DNA of 13,825 nucleotides from Clostridiales bacterium (GCA_009774055.1 VSNB01000065.1:1-13825), one strand, 5' to 3'; counted from the first letter of the stretch, positions 6,704-13,402 are shown. Numbers and translations are program-made. The notes: generated by a model not told the origin, from the letters alone.

Positions 6704-6732
6704 ATTATAGCACGGCTGGGCCAGGTTGTAAA
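6704..6732 (-). promoter_or_regulatory. Sigma-A-like promoter of queT
   Basis: On the minus strand TTTACA (6732-6727) and a perfect TATAAT (6709-6704) are separated by 17 bases. The predicted start lies near 6697, giving a leader of about 115 bases. Confidence 0.8.
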
Positions 6733-6797
6733 CAAAAAAAGTGAAATCTCCGTTTTCCTTATTTGTATTTTGAGAGGAGGAAACAAAGTACATGGCC

Positions 6798-6841
6798 AGC
6801 AAAAAGCATCGGCGGGCCGGTTTATTTCCGGCCCGCCGATG
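6798..6841 (-). terminator. Intrinsic terminator of the HAD hydrolase gene
   Basis: CATCGGCGGGCCGG (6807-6820) pairs perfectly over 14 bp with CCGGCCCGCCGATG (6828-6841), seven-base loop. On the minus strand the hairpin is followed by CTTTTTGCT (6806-6798). It starts nine bases after the stop codon of the HAD gene and shields the queT promoter just downstream. Confidence 0.85.
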
Positions 6842-6849
6842 TTTATTCA

Positions 6850-7704
6850 TTATGTACCCGCCTGCTCCAGACAGTCCACCACGTCCGCCACGGCGCCCTC
6901 CAGGCAGTGGCAGACCACGGTGACGCCGTCGGCGCCCCGCACCGCCTCGATGGCGTTGGCGGGCGCGAAGGCGCGGTCCGCCGCCTGCAGCATGGGCAGG
7001 TCGTTGGCGTGGTCGCCGATGCAGATGAGGGTATGGCACTCGGTGAGCCGCTTCAGCTCCCGGGCCATGGCCCCCTTGTCGGCCCCCTTGGCGGTGAGCT
7101 CCATCAGGTGGTCGCTGGAAAAGATCATTTCGTACTTCTCCTCCCAGCCGTGGTCCGCCATGTAGGCCCGGAGCTTTTGCAGCGTAGCCATTTCCGCCAT
7201 GAACAGCACCTTGGCCAGAGGGACGGGGATGGTTTCCCGGTTCAGTGCGCCGATCTCCAGGAAAGGCATCCCGGTGAGCAGGGCGTGCTGGACGTTCCGC
7301 TGGGTGGGGTGGAGGGCGTGGATGCGCTCATCGGAGAGATACAGCTCCATGGACGTGCCCGGAAAGGCTCCCTCCAGCCCCATCATGTCCTCCAGCGCAC
7401 AGTCCGGCAGGAGCTTGCGGACCAGATAGCGCTTCCCGGCCAGATCGTAGATGCCGCCGCCGTTATCCACAATGACGGGCGCGTTGATGGGGATGCGCTC
7501 CGCATGCTGTCGGAAGGCCCCCAGGGACCGCCCGGTGGCGATGGCGAATTGCCCGCCCTCGGAAATCCAGCGCTCCGCCGCCGCCAGGTTCCGCGAGGGG
7601 GGCGGCGGCACCGCCTCCGCCCCGCCGCCGGAGAGGGCGGATTCTGTGTATTGAAAGGTATTGTCGTAGTCGCTGATCAACAGCATTCCATTAAATTTTC
7701 CCAT
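6850..7704 (-). CDS. Cof-type HAD-IIB hydrolase
   Basis: A 284-residue cytosolic phosphatase of the HAD superfamily with the C2b-type cap. Motif I is SDYDNT (11-16; nucleophile D12, acid/base D14), motif II FAIATGRS (53-60, T57), motif III the lysine of KGADKGAMA (K210), and motif IV GDHAND (230-235), which binds Mg2+. The cap lies between about 85 and 195. Relatives dephosphorylate sugar phosphates, flavin or pyridoxal phosphate; the substrate cannot be read from sequence. A proline/glycine-rich stretch (SGGGAEAVPPPPSR, 25-38) between motif I and the first helix is unusual. AGGAGG seven bases before the ATG fixes the start. The gene has its own promoter and terminator and is flanked upstream by a MITE-like element. 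Confidence 0.9.
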   Translation of the reverse strand: MGKFNGMLLISDYDNTFQYTESALSGGGAEAVPPPPSRNLAAAERWISEGGQFAIATGRSLGAFRQHAERIPINAPVIVDNGGGIYDLAGKRYLVRKLLPDCALEDMMGLEGAFPGTSMELYLSDERIHALHPTQRNVQHALLTGMPFLEIGALNRETIPVPLAKVLFMAEMATLQKLRAYMADHGWEEKYEMIFSSDHLMELTAKGADKGAMARELKRLTECHTLICIGDHANDLPMLQAADRAFAPANAIEAVRGADGVTVVCHCLEGAVADVVDCLEQAGT

Positions 7705-7749
7705 AAACGCCTCCTGCGCTCCGTCGAAATAGCGGAGCGTCCGGGGGCC

Positions 7750-7778
7750 ATTATAGCACAGCGGGAACGGGGACGCAA
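7750..7778 (-). promoter_or_regulatory. Promoter of the HAD hydrolase gene
   Basis: Minus strand TTGCGT (7778-7773), 17 bases, TATAAT (7755-7750). The -10 is perfect and the -35 weak. The 5' untranslated region (~40 bases) contains a seven-bp hairpin CGCTCCG/CGGAGCG. Confidence 0.65.
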
Positions 7779-7796
7779 GCCCCCGGAGCTTCCTTT

Positions 7797-7961
7797 AGAA
7801 GCTGTATTCACAGGTGTTGAACACCGTCTGGACGGGCCTTTTGCCGCCCTGCCGCGTTAAAAAATCTTACAATACGCCAAGTATTCCTGCGATTTTTTTG
7901 CCTTGCAGGACGGCAAAATCCCTCGCCCGGACCGCATCCCCCACCTGTGAATACAGCTTCT
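7797..7961. mobile_element. MITE-like palindromic element, family 2 (165 bp)
   Basis: The ends are 20-base perfect inverted repeats: AGAAGCTGTATTCACAGGTG at 7797-7816 and its exact complement at 7942-7961. Inside, TTTTGCCGCCCTGC-like text near 7840 pairs with GCAGGACGGCAAAA near 7905-7918 (13 of 14), and AAAAAATC (7859-7866) with GATTTTTT (7891-7898) around AATAC/GTATT, so the whole element folds on itself. No transposase is encoded. The last base of the right repeat is the third base of the TAA stop of the downstream glutamate dehydrogenase gene, so insertion happened exactly at the gene's end. No clear target duplication is seen. End sequences differ from the element at 1989-2149, so it belongs to another family. 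Confidence 0.8.
7859..7898 (-). terminator. Element-borne terminator-like hairpin after the gdh operon
   Basis: At the heart of the MITE-like element the minus strand reads AAAAAATC, GCAGG, AATAC, a five-base loop, GTATT, GTAA, GATTTTTT. The A/T arms make a factor-independent terminator-like structure ending in a T-run. It is the only terminator candidate between the gdh operon and the HAD hydrolase promoter. The stem is bulged and AT-rich, so strength is uncertain. Confidence 0.45.
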
Positions 7962-9304
7962 TACAGTCCCTGGGCGATCATGGCCTCGGAAATCTTCTTG
8001 AAGGCCGCGATGTCGTTCCCGGCGATGAGGTCGTACCCCAGGCCGTACTCCTCTGCGGCGGCGGCGGAAGCGTCGTAAATGCTGCTCATGATGGCCCGCA
8101 GCTTCTCGTCCACCTCCCGCCGGGACCAGCTGTAGCGGATGGCGTTCTGGGCCATTTCCAGAGCGGACACCGCCACGCCGCCGGAGCCGCTGGCCTTGGC
8201 CCCCGCCGTGAGGATCTTGGGGCTGAGCCGCAGCAGCCGCAGGGCGTCGGTGGTGGCGGGCATGTTGGCCCCCTCCACGTAGTAGCGGACGTTGTTGGCG
8301 ATGAGCAGCACCGCGTCGTCCACCGTCAGCTCGTTCTGGGTGGCGCAGGGCATCGCCACGTCGCCGGGGACCTCCCAGGGCTTCTTCCCGGGGTGGAACT
8401 CCACGCCGAACCGGTCGGCGTAGGCCTCCACCCGGTCCTCGCCGGAGTAGCGCATGGTCACCATGAAGTCGTACTTCTCCTGGGTAGCTACGCCGTCGGG
8501 GTCGTAGATATACCCGTCGGGGCCGGAGAGGGTCACCACTTTGCCGCCCAGCTCGGCGGCCTTGCGGCACACGCCCCAGCTCATGTTGCCGAAGCCGGAG
8601 ACGATCAGCCGCTTGCCCTCCAGCGTCTCCCCCTGGTGCTCCAGCATCCGGGCCAGAAAATATACCGTGCCGAAGCCCGCCGCCGCCTGGCGGATGCGGC
8701 TGCCGCCGTAGGTGAGGCCCTTGCCGGTGAGGGCGGAGCTCTCCGCACGGCCTGTCACCTTCTTGTAAGCGCCGTAAAGCCAGCCCACTTCACGGCTGCC
8801 CACGCCGATATCCCCGGCGGGCACGTCGGTGTCCGCGCCGATATAGCGGTACAGGGCGTACATGAAGCTCTGGCAGAAGCGCATGATCTCCCGGTTGGAC
8901 TTCCCCCGGGGGTCAAAGTCCGCACCCCCTGCCGCGCCGCCGATGGGCAGGCCGGTGAGGGCGTTCTTGTAGGTCTGCTCGAACCCCAGGAATTTCACTA
9001 CCGATGCCGTCACGCCGGGATGGAACCGCAGGCCCCCCTTGTAGGGGCCGATGGCGGAATTGAACTGGACCCGGTAGCCGTGGTTGGTGTGGGTGACGCC
9101 GCGGTCATCCACCCAGGGGATCAGGAAGGTGAACATCCGCTCCGGCTCCACCATGCGGGTGATGAGGTCCAGCTCCTCATACCGGGGGTCCTCCGCGGCG
9201 GGAGCGATCATGTCCAGCCAGGTGTTCACGCACTGGAGGTACTCCGGCTCATGGGCGTATTTTTCCGCCAGGTTTTCCGATACGCGGGCGATATAGTCGT
9301 TCAT
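7961..9304 (-). CDS. Glutamate dehydrogenase paralogue lacking the catalytic lysine
   Basis: A 447-residue hexameric-type glutamate dehydrogenase, full length, closest in pattern to NAD-type Clostridium symbiosum GDH (LSGPDGYIYDP at 259-269, FGNMSWG at 238-244, YADRFGVEF at 295-303). Its numbering runs in register with that enzyme: K89 in GPYKGGLRF and K113 in TYKNALTGLP (substrate carboxylate), D165 in VPAGDIGVG and S380 in VSALEM are all present. Position 125, the catalytic lysine in GGAKGG or GGGKGG, is alanine (GGAAGGADF, 122-130; codons GGC GGC GCG GCA GGG GGT). The usual NAGG loop is GSGG at 373-376. Normal function would be reversible NAD(P)-linked deamination of glutamate to 2-oxoglutarate; this copy should be inactive or altered. 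It starts 12 bases after the intact gdh, second in the operon, with AAGGGGG overlapping that stop, and ends at a MITE-like element. Confidence 0.9.
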   Translation of the reverse strand: MNDYIARVSENLAEKYAHEPEYLQCVNTWLDMIAPAAEDPRYEELDLITRMVEPERMFTFLIPWVDDRGVTHTNHGYRVQFNSAIGPYKGGLRFHPGVTASVVKFLGFEQTYKNALTGLPIGGAAGGADFDPRGKSNREIMRFCQSFMYALYRYIGADTDVPAGDIGVGSREVGWLYGAYKKVTGRAESSALTGKGLTYGGSRIRQAAAGFGTVYFLARMLEHQGETLEGKRLIVSGFGNMSWGVCRKAAELGGKVVTLSGPDGYIYDPDGVATQEKYDFMVTMRYSGEDRVEAYADRFGVEFHPGKKPWEVPGDVAMPCATQNELTVDDAVLLIANNVRYYVEGANMPATTDALRLLRLSPKILTAGAKASGSGGVAVSALEMAQNAIRYSWSRREVDEKLRAIMSSIYDASAAAAEEYGLGYDLIAGNDIAAFKKISEAMIAQGL

Positions 9305-9316
9305 CTGCCTGCCCCC

Positions 9317-10663
9317 TTACACGATGCCGTAGGCCAGCATGGATTCGCCGACCTTCAAAAATCCGGCGATGTTGGCGCCCGCCGCCAGGTCGCCGGGAGA
9401 GCCGTACTGTTCGGCGGCGCTGGACGCGTTGCGGTACAGGTCCGTCATGATCCTCCGCAGGTGGTCGTCCACCTCCTCGAAGGTCCAGTAGAAGCGCATG
9501 GAGTTTTGGCTCATTTCCAGGGCGGAGGTGGCTACGCCGCCGGCGTTGGCGGCCTTGGCGGGGGCGAAGAGGACCCCCGCGGCCTGGAAGGCGTCCACCG
9601 CGTCGGGTGTGCAGGGCATGTTGGCCCCCTCGGCCACGGCGAAGCAGCCGTTGGCGATCAGCGCCTTGGCGGAGTTGAGGTCCAGCTCGTTCTGGGTGGC
9701 GCAGGGCAGGGCGATGCCGCAGGGGACCTGCCACACGCCGGCGCACCCGGGATGGTACTCTGCCTCGGGGTGGATGTCGACATAGGCGGAGATCCGCTTG
9801 CGCTCCACCTCCTTGAGCCGCTTGATGAGGGGCAGGTCGATGCCGTTCTTGTCGTAGATATAGCCGCCGGAATCGCTCATGGTCACCACCTTGGCCCCCA
9901 GCTGGACGGCCTTCTCGCAGGCGTAGATGGCGACGTTGCCGGAGCCGGAAATGGCAGCCACGGCCCCCTCGAAGCTCTTCCCCGCGCCCTTGAGCATGCA
10001 GTCGGTGAAGTAGCACAGGCCGTAGCCCGTGGCCTCGGTCCGGGCCAGGGAGCCGCCGTAGGTGAGGCCTTTGCCGGTGAGGACGCCGGTGAACTCGTTG
10101 CGCAGCCGTTTGTACTGGCCGAAGAGGTACCCGATCTCCCGGCCCCCCACGCCGATGTCCCCGGCGGGCACGTCGGTGTCCGGCCCGATATACTTGAACA
10201 GCTCCGTCATGAAGCTCTGGCAGAAGCGCATGACCTCCAGGTCGGTCTTCCCCTTGGGGTCGAAGTCGCTGCCGCCCTTGCCGCCGCCGATGGGCAGCCC
10301 GGTGAGGCTGTTTTTGAAGATCTGCTCGAAGCCCAGGAACTTGATGATGCCCTCGTACACGCTGGGGTGGAACCGCAGGCCGCCCTTGTAGGGGCCGATG
10401 GCGGAGTTGAACTGGACCCGGAAGCCCCGGTTGACGTGGACGTTGCCCTGCTCATCCTCCCAGGGCACCCGAAACTTGATGATCCGCTCCGGCTCCACCA
10501 GGCAGTCCATGACGCCCTCCTTGATGAATTCCGGGCGGGCCTCCACCACGGGGACCAGGGAGGCGAGAACCTCCCGGACCGCCTGGTGGAACTCCGGCTC
10601 CGCCGGGTTCCGGGCGACGACGCGGTCCATCAGGCTGTTTAAATATTCGTTCTTTATACTCAT
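9317..10663 (-). CDS. gdhA: Glutamate dehydrogenase, intact, probably NADP-type
   Basis: A 448-residue glutamate dehydrogenase with all catalytic residues: K93 in GPYKGGLRFHP, K117 in FKNSLTGLP, the catalytic K129 in PIGGGKGGSDFDPKGK (124-139), D169 in VPAGDIGVG, and TSALEMSQNS near 381-390 preceded by the usual KAANAGG loop. The Rossmann region SGSGNVAIYACEKAVQLGAKVVTMSDSGG resembles the ASDSSG-type loop of NADP enzymes such as E. coli GdhA and differs from the SGPDG loop of the downstream copy; the cofactor call is inference. It catalyses interconversion of 2-oxoglutarate plus ammonium and glutamate. Longer starts up to 10834 exist, but GGAGGT at 10671-10676 and the family N terminus (SIKNEYLNSLMDRV) place it at 10663. 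It is the first gene of a two-gene operon. Confidence 0.93.
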   Translation of the reverse strand: MSIKNEYLNSLMDRVVARNPAEPEFHQAVREVLASLVPVVEARPEFIKEGVMDCLVEPERIIKFRVPWEDEQGNVHVNRGFRVQFNSAIGPYKGGLRFHPSVYEGIIKFLGFEQIFKNSLTGLPIGGGKGGSDFDPKGKTDLEVMRFCQSFMTELFKYIGPDTDVPAGDIGVGGREIGYLFGQYKRLRNEFTGVLTGKGLTYGGSLARTEATGYGLCYFTDCMLKGAGKSFEGAVAAISGSGNVAIYACEKAVQLGAKVVTMSDSGGYIYDKNGIDLPLIKRLKEVERKRISAYVDIHPEAEYHPGCAGVWQVPCGIALPCATQNELDLNSAKALIANGCFAVAEGANMPCTPDAVDAFQAAGVLFAPAKAANAGGVATSALEMSQNSMRFYWTFEEVDDHLRRIMTDLYRNASSAAEQYGSPGDLAAGANIAGFLKVGESMLAYGIV

Positions 10664-10685
10664 TTTTACTACCTCCAAACTGGGA

Positions 10686-10712
10686 CCGGCGGAGATTTTT
10701 CGCGCCCGCCGG
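10686..10712 (-). promoter_or_regulatory. Leader hairpin of the gdh operon
   Basis: CCGGCGG (10686-10692) and CCGCCGG (10706-10712) form a 7-bp GC stem with a 13-base loop in the ~60-base untranslated leader of the gdh operon, ending about 10 bases before its Shine-Dalgarno. No T-run follows, so it is not a terminator; a role in mRNA stability or translation is possible. Confidence 0.35.
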
Positions 10713-10728
10713 CGCTTTAATGCATAAA

Positions 10729-10757
10729 ATCGTAGCACAACTTTTTCCCCCGCGCAA
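10729..10757 (-). promoter_or_regulatory. Promoter of the gdh operon
   Basis: Minus strand TTGCGC (10757-10752), 17 bases, TACGAT (10734-10729). Predicted start near 10722, about 60 bases before the gdhA ATG. The hexamers are moderate, fitting a regulated promoter; operator-like repeats lie just upstream. Confidence 0.6.
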
Positions 10758-10781
10758 CGATTTTTTCGCGGCAGATAAAAA

Positions 10782-10810
10782 TTTTGTCTGCATAGACAAA
10801 ACAGTTGTCT
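10782..10810. promoter_or_regulatory. Operator-like palindromes between the gdh operon and the phosphoribosyltransferase gene
   Basis: TTTTGTCT (10782-10789) and AGACAAAA (10794-10801) form an exact 8-base inverted repeat with a GCAT spacer; a third half-site TTGTCT (10805-10810) forms another repeat with AGACAA (10794-10799), spacer 5. The cluster lies 25 bases upstream of the gdh -35 and about 95 bases upstream of the divergent promoter. The 303-base divergent spacer (10664-10966) holds only these repeats, the two promoters, the gdh leader and a GGAGG/CCTCC hairpin near 10880-10900; no gene is visible. Confidence 0.5.
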
Positions 10811-10905
10811 TTGTATCGCGCTCTTTTGTAGCATCTACCGCTTATATGTTTCATCTGGACGGCGGGGGCCGGCCCGGCGGGAGGAAAGAAGGGCTCCTCC
10901 GCCGC

Positions 10906-10933
10906 TTGACTTTTTCTGGCTGAAAGCTATAAT
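10906..10933 (+). promoter_or_regulatory. Promoter of the phosphoribosyltransferase gene
   Basis: TTGACT (10906-10911), 16 bases, perfect TATAAT (10928-10933). Predicted start near 10940, leaving a leader of about 27 bases, too short for a purine riboswitch. Confidence 0.85.
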
Positions 10934-10966
10934 AAGAGTGGAAAAATGAAAAGGAGGCTCCCTCTT

Positions 10967-11527
10967 ATGACGTATACCATGAAGGTTGCCGGCCTGGAAC
11001 GGCAGCTTCCCCTCTGCAAGGTCAGCGACGAGCTGTACATCGGCGCGTTCATCATGTTCGGCGACGCCGAGCTCACCGTCGCCTGCGCCAAAGCCCTGCT
11101 GGATGCGGTGCCGGCGGACAGCTACGACTATATGCTTACCGCCGAGGCCAAATCTATCCCCCTCATCCACGAAATGGCCCGCCAGTCCGGCGCGGAGAAG
11201 TACTTCATCGCCCGGAAGGGGTCCAAGGTCTACATGCCCGACCCCATCCACGTCTCCGTCCGCTCCATCACCACCCTGCGCCAGCAGGACCTGTTCCTGG
11301 GAGCCGACGACTGCGCCCGCATCAAGGGCAGGCGGATTCTCATCGTGGACGACGTGATCTCCACCGGCGAGAGCCTCCACGCTCTGGAGGAGCTGGTGAA
11401 GACCGCAGGCGGCACCGTCACCGGCCGCGCCGCCGTCCTTGCGGAGGGCGACGCCCTGTCCCGGAAGGATATTACCTGCCTGGCCCCCCTGCCGCTGTTC
11501 AACGCGGACGGCACAGTGAAGGAGTAA
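10967..11527 (+). CDS. Purine-type phosphoribosyltransferase family protein
   Basis: A 186-residue type I phosphoribosyltransferase. The PRPP-binding loop RILIVDDVISTGES (123-136) is intact, with the double aspartate D128-D129 and STGES. The upstream part, DYMLTAEAKSIPLIHEMAR (54-72) and YFIARKGSKVYM (79-90), follows the adenine/xanthine phosphoribosyltransferase pattern, in which a base is condensed with PRPP to the nucleotide. Which base is used cannot be decided by eye. A frame start at 10946 exists, but it falls about six bases after the predicted transcription start and its codons are the ribosome binding site AAGGAGG (10951-10957); the ATG at 10967 is correctly spaced at 9. The gene is monocistronic with a strong promoter and a strong terminator, and diverges from the gdh operon. 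Confidence 0.85.
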   Translation: MTYTMKVAGLERQLPLCKVSDELYIGAFIMFGDAELTVACAKALLDAVPADSYDYMLTAEAKSIPLIHEMARQSGAEKYFIARKGSKVYMPDPIHVSVRSITTLRQQDLFLGADDCARIKGRRILIVDDVISTGESLHALEELVKTAGGTVTGRAAVLAEGDALSRKDITCLAPLPLFNADGTVKE

Positions 11528-11542
11528 AAAGTGATAAAAAGC

Positions 11543-11585
11543 CGGAGCGGCATGACTTGCATTTGTCATGCCGCTCCGTTTTTTT
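11543..11585. terminator. Bidirectional intrinsic terminator
   Basis: CGGAGCGGCATGAC (11543-11556) pairs perfectly with GTCATGCCGCTCCG (11565-11578), loop of 8. Seven T follow on the plus strand (11579-11585); on the minus strand the hairpin is followed by GCTTTTTATC. It ends both the phosphoribosyltransferase gene and the convergent lipoprotein gene, whose TAA stop (11584-11586) overlaps the plus-strand T-run. Confidence 0.92.
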
Positions 11586-13320
11586 ACTCCTGGACAGCCG
11601 CGCCGCCCCGGTCCTCCGCCGTGGCCTCAGGGGTGTTGGCGTAGTCCCACTGGTGGTTTCTGCCCATTTCGTCGCTGGTGAGGTTGAGGTACCGCCACTC
11701 GCAGCTGCCGCCCATCTGCTCTCTGCCGTTGGCGTCCCAGGTCACGTCCGCGCAGTACCACTCCCCGTCCAGCTTCACCATGTTCCAGGCGTGGTCCCCG
11801 GTGCTGTTGAAAGCCGCGCCCACGATGGTGAGGCACTCCACGCCGCTCATGTCCATGAGAAGCTGGAAGGACACGGCGTACCCCAGGCACACCGCCGCCC
11901 GGTCCACCAGCCCGCCGTAGGGGCCGTAGGACCGCCGGTCCGTCTCCGCCAGCGCGTCCTGATGGGTCCAGTCGTAGTCCACGTTGTTTACCAGCCATCC
12001 GTAGGCGGCGATTTCCTTCTCCACCTCTGTCATGCCGTCCTTTATGATCTCCGCCAGAATGGCTTCCGCGGCGTCATAGATCTCCCGGTCATCGCCGCTG
12101 AGCCCGGACGGGTCGCCCTTCTCCCAGGCCGCCAGAATGGCGGAGGTGTCATAGAGGGACATATCTTCCTCATTGGGCGGGACGAACCGGACGCGGTCCG
12201 GGTAGTCCGGGTCGGGGTCCGCAGGTTTCGCGGGCTGGAGGCCGTCAATGTAGCGGCGGAAGTATCCGCTGGTTTCCGGATCGTTGACAATCCGGGGAAA
12301 CAGATGCACGGCGTCCTCCGTGTGGTCGCTGACGATAGAAGCCACATAGCGGCCCGAGGAGACGGCCCTGCCATTGGCCAGCAGCTCCGCCTTGACCTCG
12401 TCGCCGCTCTGCCGGTACTTCTCCTCCTGTTCTTCCAGACGCCGGCTTAGATTGTCGGCCCAATCCGACGCCTCCTCCGCACTGTCCATCAGATATACCA
12501 TTACCTCGTACTCTACGTTCTGCGTTATTTCTGATACATTGCCATCTTCATCAAGGCCCCACTCCGTCACGCCGCCCAGTGTCCAATCGCCTCCGTCGTC
12601 AGGGACCCACCAGCCGGTAGCGCTCTTATTGTCAGCCCCATGTGTCCACATCTTTTCCATGTCCGGCCACTCCGGGCAGGCCGCCTCCAGCAGCAGCCGG
12701 TGGAGCAGGTCCTTCAGCTCAAACAGCGGCGTGAACGCCTCCTCCGTGGGCTTCGCCTCCACCGGCGCAGGCAGCTCTTCTCCCTTATACGCGGCGGAGA
12801 ACGCCGCCGCGGCTCCCTCCGGGTTTGGGCAGATGAAGAGCCCCACCGTCCGCTCCTCCCGCCGGACCTGGCCCTTGGAGGCCATTTCCGCCTCCGCAGG
12901 GGCGTACCCGGTAAAGGCCCCCTCCCGGGCGGTGAGGTACTCCGCCAGCGCCGGCTCCAGCTCCTCGGCGGCGTCCTCGTCCTCCAGCCGCAGCACAACG
13001 ATTTCAAAAGCGGAGGCCCCCATGCCCCGGATAACGGCGGCGTCCTCCCACGCCTCCGGGGCCAGGCCGCAGACGGCCTCTATGTAGGCGGCCAGCCGGT
13101 CCGCGTCCGCTTCCTGGTTCAAGCGTTCGATTTCCAGCGTATCCTCCTTCCCGGAGACGGAGAGGACCGCCTCCGCCAGCTCCTGGACGGAAAGCTGCTC
13201 CGTTGGTTCGGATATGGGCGAGGGCGGCTCCGGCTGCTCCCCGGGGTGCCTGCATCCGGAGAGGCAGGACAGCAGGAGAACCAGGGAGAGCAGCACAGAA
13301 ACGGCTCTTTTCATTTTCAT
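11584..13320 (-). CDS. DUF4358 plus transglutaminase-domain lipoprotein
   Basis: A 578-residue predicted lipoprotein. Residues 1-22 are a signal peptide (MKMKR, a leucine-rich core) ending in the lipobox L20-S-G-C23; C23 would be lipidated, and a Pro/Glu-rich linker follows. Residues about 44-165 fit DUF4358. Residues about 195-345 are a second acidic, poorly recognisable module. Residues about 410-560 are a transglutaminase-like domain with the Cys-His-Asp triad C478 (RAAVCLGYA), H510 (GDHAWNMV) and D525 (WYCADVTWD). Such domains on the outer face of Gram-positive cells act as peptidases or cross-linking enzymes on proteins or peptidoglycan; the target is unknown. A longer frame up to 13407 exists, but AAGGAG nine bases before the ATG at 13320 and the signal peptide favour this start. 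It is transcribed alone from a strong promoter. Confidence 0.88.
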   Translation of the reverse strand: MKMKRAVSVLLSLVLLLSCLSGCRHPGEQPEPPSPISEPTEQLSVQELAEAVLSVSGKEDTLEIERLNQEADADRLAAYIEAVCGLAPEAWEDAAVIRGMGASAFEIVVLRLEDEDAAEELEPALAEYLTAREGAFTGYAPAEAEMASKGQVRREERTVGLFICPNPEGAAAAFSAAYKGEELPAPVEAKPTEEAFTPLFELKDLLHRLLLEAACPEWPDMEKMWTHGADNKSATGWWVPDDGGDWTLGGVTEWGLDEDGNVSEITQNVEYEVMVYLMDSAEEASDWADNLSRRLEEQEEKYRQSGDEVKAELLANGRAVSSGRYVASIVSDHTEDAVHLFPRIVNDPETSGYFRRYIDGLQPAKPADPDPDYPDRVRFVPPNEEDMSLYDTSAILAAWEKGDPSGLSGDDREIYDAAEAILAEIIKDGMTEVEKEIAAYGWLVNNVDYDWTHQDALAETDRRSYGPYGGLVDRAAVCLGYAVSFQLLMDMSGVECLTIVGAAFNSTGDHAWNMVKLDGEWYCADVTWDANGREQMGGSCEWRYLNLTSDEMGRNHQWDYANTPEATAEDRGGAAVQE

Positions 13321-13351
13321 ATGAATCAGCTCCTTTTTTGTCGTATGCTGT

Positions 13352-13380
13352 ATTATAGCATGGGCGCGCCCCGGTGTAAA
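13352..13380 (-). promoter_or_regulatory. Promoter of the lipoprotein gene
   Basis: Minus strand TTTACA (13380-13375), 17 bases, TATAAT (13357-13352); the same hexamers and spacing as the queT promoter. The leader is about 25 bases. Confidence 0.82.
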
Positions 13381-13402
13381 CCCTCCCCGCCGCATCCGGA
13401 CA

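Noticed and set aside
6772..6900. AGAGGAGG followed by ATG at 6792 on the plus strand, looking like a gene start
   Set aside because: The frame runs at once through the terminator hairpin of the HAD gene and into its antisense strand. The peptide has no recognisable pattern; most likely chance or a decayed start.
7814..10642. An uninterrupted plus-strand reading frame of 942 codons antisense to both gdh genes, starting with GTG inside the MITE-like element
   Set aside because: It is a shadow of two GC-rich, codon-biased genes read on the opposite strand: the Ala/Gly/Val/His-rich protein repeats itself once because the two gdh genes are paralogues, and it has no ribosome binding site, domain or sensible composition.
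10860..10966. A purine riboswitch in front of the phosphoribosyltransferase gene
   Set aside because: The consensus promoter lies so close that the leader is only about 27 bases, too short for an aptamer.
10946..10966. A longer start for the phosphoribosyltransferase (ATG at 10946)
   Set aside because: Its codons are the ribosome binding site of the ATG at 10967, and it falls about 6 bases after the predicted transcription start.
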